32,487 nucleotides of DNA from Burkholderiales bacterium (GTDB taxonomy: Bacteria > Pseudomonadota > Gammaproteobacteria > Burkholderiales > Burkholderiaceae_C): positions 1-32,487 of the forward strand of contig JAECRO010000033.1 in assembly GCA_016000195.1 (NCBI GenBank), in the 5' to 3' direction. Below the pieces are notes generated by a model that was not told the DNA's origin, did no database searches, and saw only the letters and a program-made list of their open reading frames with translations. A program made the position numbers and the translations under genes. This document shows, one piece after another, positions 30,273 through 32,487 of the stretch. Position 1 is the first letter of the stretch; each line of letters opens with the position of its first letter.

Positions 30273-32198
30273 TCAGGCGGAGAGCGTTTCCCAGCGCTGC
30301 AGGGCTTCCATGAGTTCTTCCTCCAGCTTGGCGTTGCGCGCCGTCAGTTCTGCCGCCCGTTTGGCATTGCTGGTGTAGAGCGTGCCGTCGTAGAGCTCCT
30401 GCCCAATCGCTTTTTGCTGCGATTCGAGTTGCTGAATCAGCGCCGGCAAGCCATCGAGTTCACGCTGTTCCTTGTAGCTCAGCTTCTTTTTTGATAGCTG
30501 CTCGCGCTCGTCCTTATTGGGTGTCACAGCACTTTTGCTTGTATTTTTCGCACTGGAAGCGGTCGGGGTCTTGTTGCTGCCGGTAATTTGCGCCGCGCGT
30601 TTCGACTGCGTGAGCCAGTCCGTCACGCCGCCTTCGTATTCACGCCAGAAACCGGGATTGTCCGGCGTGCCTTCGTAGGCGATGGTGCTGGTCACCACGT
30701 TGTCCAGGAAGCGCCGGTCATGGCTGACCAGGAACACCGTGCCTTCGTAGTTTTGCAGCAGGTCTTCCAGCAGCTCCAGCGTGTCGATGTCCAGGTCGTT
30801 GGTCGGCTCGTCGAGCACCAGCACATTGGCGGGCCGTGCAAACAGGCGCGCCAGCAGCAGGCGGTTGCGCTCGCCGCCCGACAGCGTGCGCACCGGTGAG
30901 TTGGCGCGCGAGGGCGAGAACAAAAAGTCGGTCAGGTAGCTCTTGACGTGCTTCTTCTGGCCGTTGATCTCGACCCATTCGCTGCCCGGGCTGATGAAGT
31001 CTTCCAGCGTCGCGTCCAGGTCCAGCGCGTCGCGCATCTGGTCAAAATAGGCCACCTGCAGATTCGCTCCCAGGCGGATCTTGCCCGGCGGGCTGGTGAC
31101 GTCGGGCTGCAACTCACCCAGGATGAGCTTGAGCAAGGTGCTTTTGCCGGCGCCGTTGGGTCCCAGCAGGCCAACTTTATCGCCGCGCAGCAAGGTGGCG
31201 CTGAAATGGCTGACGATGATTTTTTCGGCCCCCGGATGGCCGAAGCTCTTGGACACGTCGGTGAGTTCAGCCACGATCTTGCCGCTCTTGTCGCCGCTGG
31301 AAACGTCCAGGTTGACCCGGCCGACCGCGTCGCGGCGGGCGGCGCGGTTGTCTCGCAATGCCTCAAGCCGGCCAATGCGGGCTGTGCTGCGCGTGCGGCG
31401 CGCTTCCACGCCTTTTCGAATCCAGACCTCTTCCTGCGCCAGCAGCTTGTCCGCCTTGGCGAAGATGACGGCTTCCTGCGCCATCTGGTCTTCCTTCTGG
31501 ATCAGGTACTGGGCAAAATTGCCGGGGTAGCTGCGCAGCTTGCCGCGATCCAGCTCGACGATGACATTCGCCACCTGATCCAGAAAGGCCCGGTCATGGG
31601 TAATGGTGATGATGCTGCCATTGAAATTGACCAGTAGTTCCTCCAGCCAGGCGATGGAGTCGAGGTCCAGGTGGTTGGTGGGTTCGTCGAGCAGCAGCAC
31701 GTCAGGCTTGGCGACCAGTGCCTGGGCCAGCGCCACGCGTTTTTTGGTGCCGCCCGACAGCGAGCCAACGATGGCGTCCTTGTCCAGGTGCAGGCGGTGC
31801 AGGGTTTCTTCAACGCGCTGCTCCCATGTCCAGCCGTCCAGCGCTTCGATTTCAGATTGCAGCGCGTCCAGGTCGGTGTGTTCGTCGGCTGCGAGGTAGA
31901 GTTCCACGACATGCTTTGTGCGCGCCAAACCTGTACTTGCAGCTATGAAAACCGTAGCGTGCGGATCAAGGCTGGGCTCCTGTGGCACATAGGCAATCCG
32001 TAGGTTCTGCTGCAACTGTAGCGTGCCATCGTCCGGTTTTTCAAGTCCAGCAAGTATCTTGAGCAAAGACGACTTGCCTGTGCCATTGCGGCCAATCAGG
32101 CCAATGCGCTGGTTGGTTTCCAGGGAAAAATCTGCATGATCCAGCAGTGCGACGTGCCCAAAAGCAAGTTGAGCGTCTAAAAGTGTAATGAGTGCCAT
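30273..32198 (-). CDS. uup: ABC-F family ATPase Uup
   Basis: This 641-residue soluble protein has two ABC domains and no membrane segment, as in ABC-F translation factors. The first has Walker A GRNGTGKS (36-43), LSGGTKKRVALAQAL and LLLDEPTNHLDLD; the second has GPNGAGKST (near 343), LSGGERNRLLLARL and LVLDEPTNDLDIDTLELLE. The last 80 residues form the coiled-coil C-terminal domain characteristic of Uup (ELDGLPALIQQLESQQKAI), which acts on branched DNA or ribosome-associated RNA. Two repeat copies are translated in it, at ATVFIAASTG near residue 82 and in the linker REQLSKKKLS. The 10 nt before ATG lack a Shine-Dalgarno sequence but follow GATAAT, so the mRNA may be nearly leaderless. Confidence 0.95.
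   Translation of the reverse strand: MALITLLDAQLAFGHVALLDHADFSLETNQRIGLIGRNGTGKSSLLKILAGLEKPDDGTLQLQQNLRIAYVPQEPSLDPHATVFIAASTGLARTKHVVELYLAADEHTDLDALQSEIEALDGWTWEQRVEETLHRLHLDKDAIVGSLSGGTKKRVALAQALVAKPDVLLLDEPTNHLDLDSIAWLEELLVNFNGSIITITHDRAFLDQVANVIVELDRGKLRSYPGNFAQYLIQKEDQMAQEAVIFAKADKLLAQEEVWIRKGVEARRTRSTARIGRLEALRDNRAARRDAVGRVNLDVSSGDKSGKIVAELTDVSKSFGHPGAEKIIVSHFSATLLRGDKVGLLGPNGAGKSTLLKLILGELQPDVTSPPGKIRLGANLQVAYFDQMRDALDLDATLEDFISPGSEWVEINGQKKHVKSYLTDFLFSPSRANSPVRTLSGGERNRLLLARLFARPANVLVLDEPTNDLDIDTLELLEDLLQNYEGTVFLVSHDRRFLDNVVTSTIAYEGTPDNPGFWREYEGGVTDWLTQSKRAAQITGSNKTPTASSAKNTSKSAVTPNKDEREQLSKKKLSYKEQRELDGLPALIQQLESQQKAIGQELYDGTLYTSNAKRAAELTARNAKLEEELMEALQRWETLSA
30482..30530. repeat. 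Dispersed repeat copy R10 (in coding sequence)
   Basis: The core GCTT-N9-TAGC (one mismatch) at 30482-30498 is followed by TGCTCGCGC and GTCACAGC. It falls in the linker before the coiled coil of uup. Confidence 0.5.
31912..31958. repeat. Dispersed repeat copy R11 (in coding sequence)
   Basis: The core GCTA-N9-TAGC at 31942-31958 with CCTGTACTTGCA to its left matches the family read on the minus strand. It lies in frame in uup, encoding ATVFIAASTG. Confidence 0.65.
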
Positions 32199-32487
32199 AT
32201 AGAGAGTGATTATCCCGGTGCGGGAGCCAGGCGCAGTTTTTTCTGGAGATCAGAAGATGTGAGCGCGCGTCTGGACACTGGGATCGAATCGCGTGATGTT
32301 GGCGAGCTTGCGAATGGATATCCGACGCATCGGCATGAGCGGTAAGCGAAAAGCATGATTTTTGCAGAATCTTTCCGCAAGACGTAAGCAGGGGTGGTAT
32401 GATTTGCGGCTATGCTGAAGACGAGGAGGCGCTGCTGAAAAGCGGCCTGAAAGTCAGAAAGTAGAAAAAAGTCAAAAAATAGTTTTA
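32199..32487. other. Right-edge region, no gene identified
   Basis: This 289-bp stretch lies upstream of uup and runs off the window. It has no tRNA and no recognisable protein-coding segment. It holds the extended -10 site described separately; the gene it serves would lie to the right. Confidence 0.4.
32395..32403 (+). promoter_or_regulatory. Candidate extended -10 promoter
   Basis: TGG-TATGAT is an extended -10 motif (TGn plus a five-of-six match to TATAAT), pointing right out of the window. A poor TTTCCG at 32372-32377 is the only possible -35, at 20 bp spacing. Confidence 0.4.

Overview
This is a GC-rich chromosomal window with dense housekeeping genes on both strands. The gene families suggest a betaproteobacterium of the Comamonadaceae (Polaromonas/Rhodoferax/Acidovorax-like): ttcA next to folB, glmU, a polyhydroxyalkanoate-system protein, NDUFAF7-type methyltransferase, DUF2905 protein and uup. 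The genus is inference; no rRNA or tRNA gene was seen.

Layout. 1-2.7 kb: decaying end of a defence locus, a type ISP restriction-modification enzyme (frameshift near base 45) coupled by an ATGA overlap to a broken DUF3800 gene. 2.8-8.6 kb (minus): a run read folB > AAA ATPase > TOPRIM/DUF4276-like protein > ttcA > DUF4136 lipoprotein > histidine phosphatase > D-threonine-aldolase-like enzyme. The ATPase/TOPRIM pair sits between folB and ttcA with gaps of only 25 and 4 bp and looks like an accessory, possibly anti-phage, cassette. 8.8-11.1 kb (plus): methyltransferase, DUF2905 protein, ROK kinase. 11.2-15.4 kb (minus): trehalose cluster otsB > GH15 glucoamylase/trehalase-like > otsA. 15.5-20.7 kb: lytic transglycosylase, 5-formyl-THF cyclo-ligase, a BLUF photoreceptor with a BrnA/DUF4415-like tail, a gutted Crp/Fnr gene, glmU. 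20.7-27.5 kb: LysR stub, PHA-system protein, multi-PAS histidine kinase, predicted aminopeptidase lipoprotein, molybdopterin-oxidoreductase stub, broken ABC substrate-binding gene, transglutaminase-like protein. 27.9-32.5 kb: zinc-ribbon protein, PLD-family lipoprotein, ABC-F ATPase uup, and a promoter-like site pointing out of the window.

Three themes cut across the genes. (1) A dispersed short repeat with a 17-bp core GCTA-N9-TAGC occurs about 12 times; nine copies lie inside reading frames (including glmU, uup, ROK kinase, cyclo-ligase and aminopeptidase) and add in-frame peptide segments at variable positions, much like Rickettsia palindromic elements. (2) Decay is widespread: six genes carry frameshifts or deletions, and three of them (Crp/Fnr, LysR, molybdopterin oxidoreductase) look as if the middle was removed and both ends kept. 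(3) Accessory or chimeric items worth testing are the ATPase/TOPRIM cassette, the BLUF-BrnA-like chimera, and a 91-bp three-hairpin palindromic element whose arms resemble a CRISPR repeat, upstream of the DUF4136 lipoprotein.
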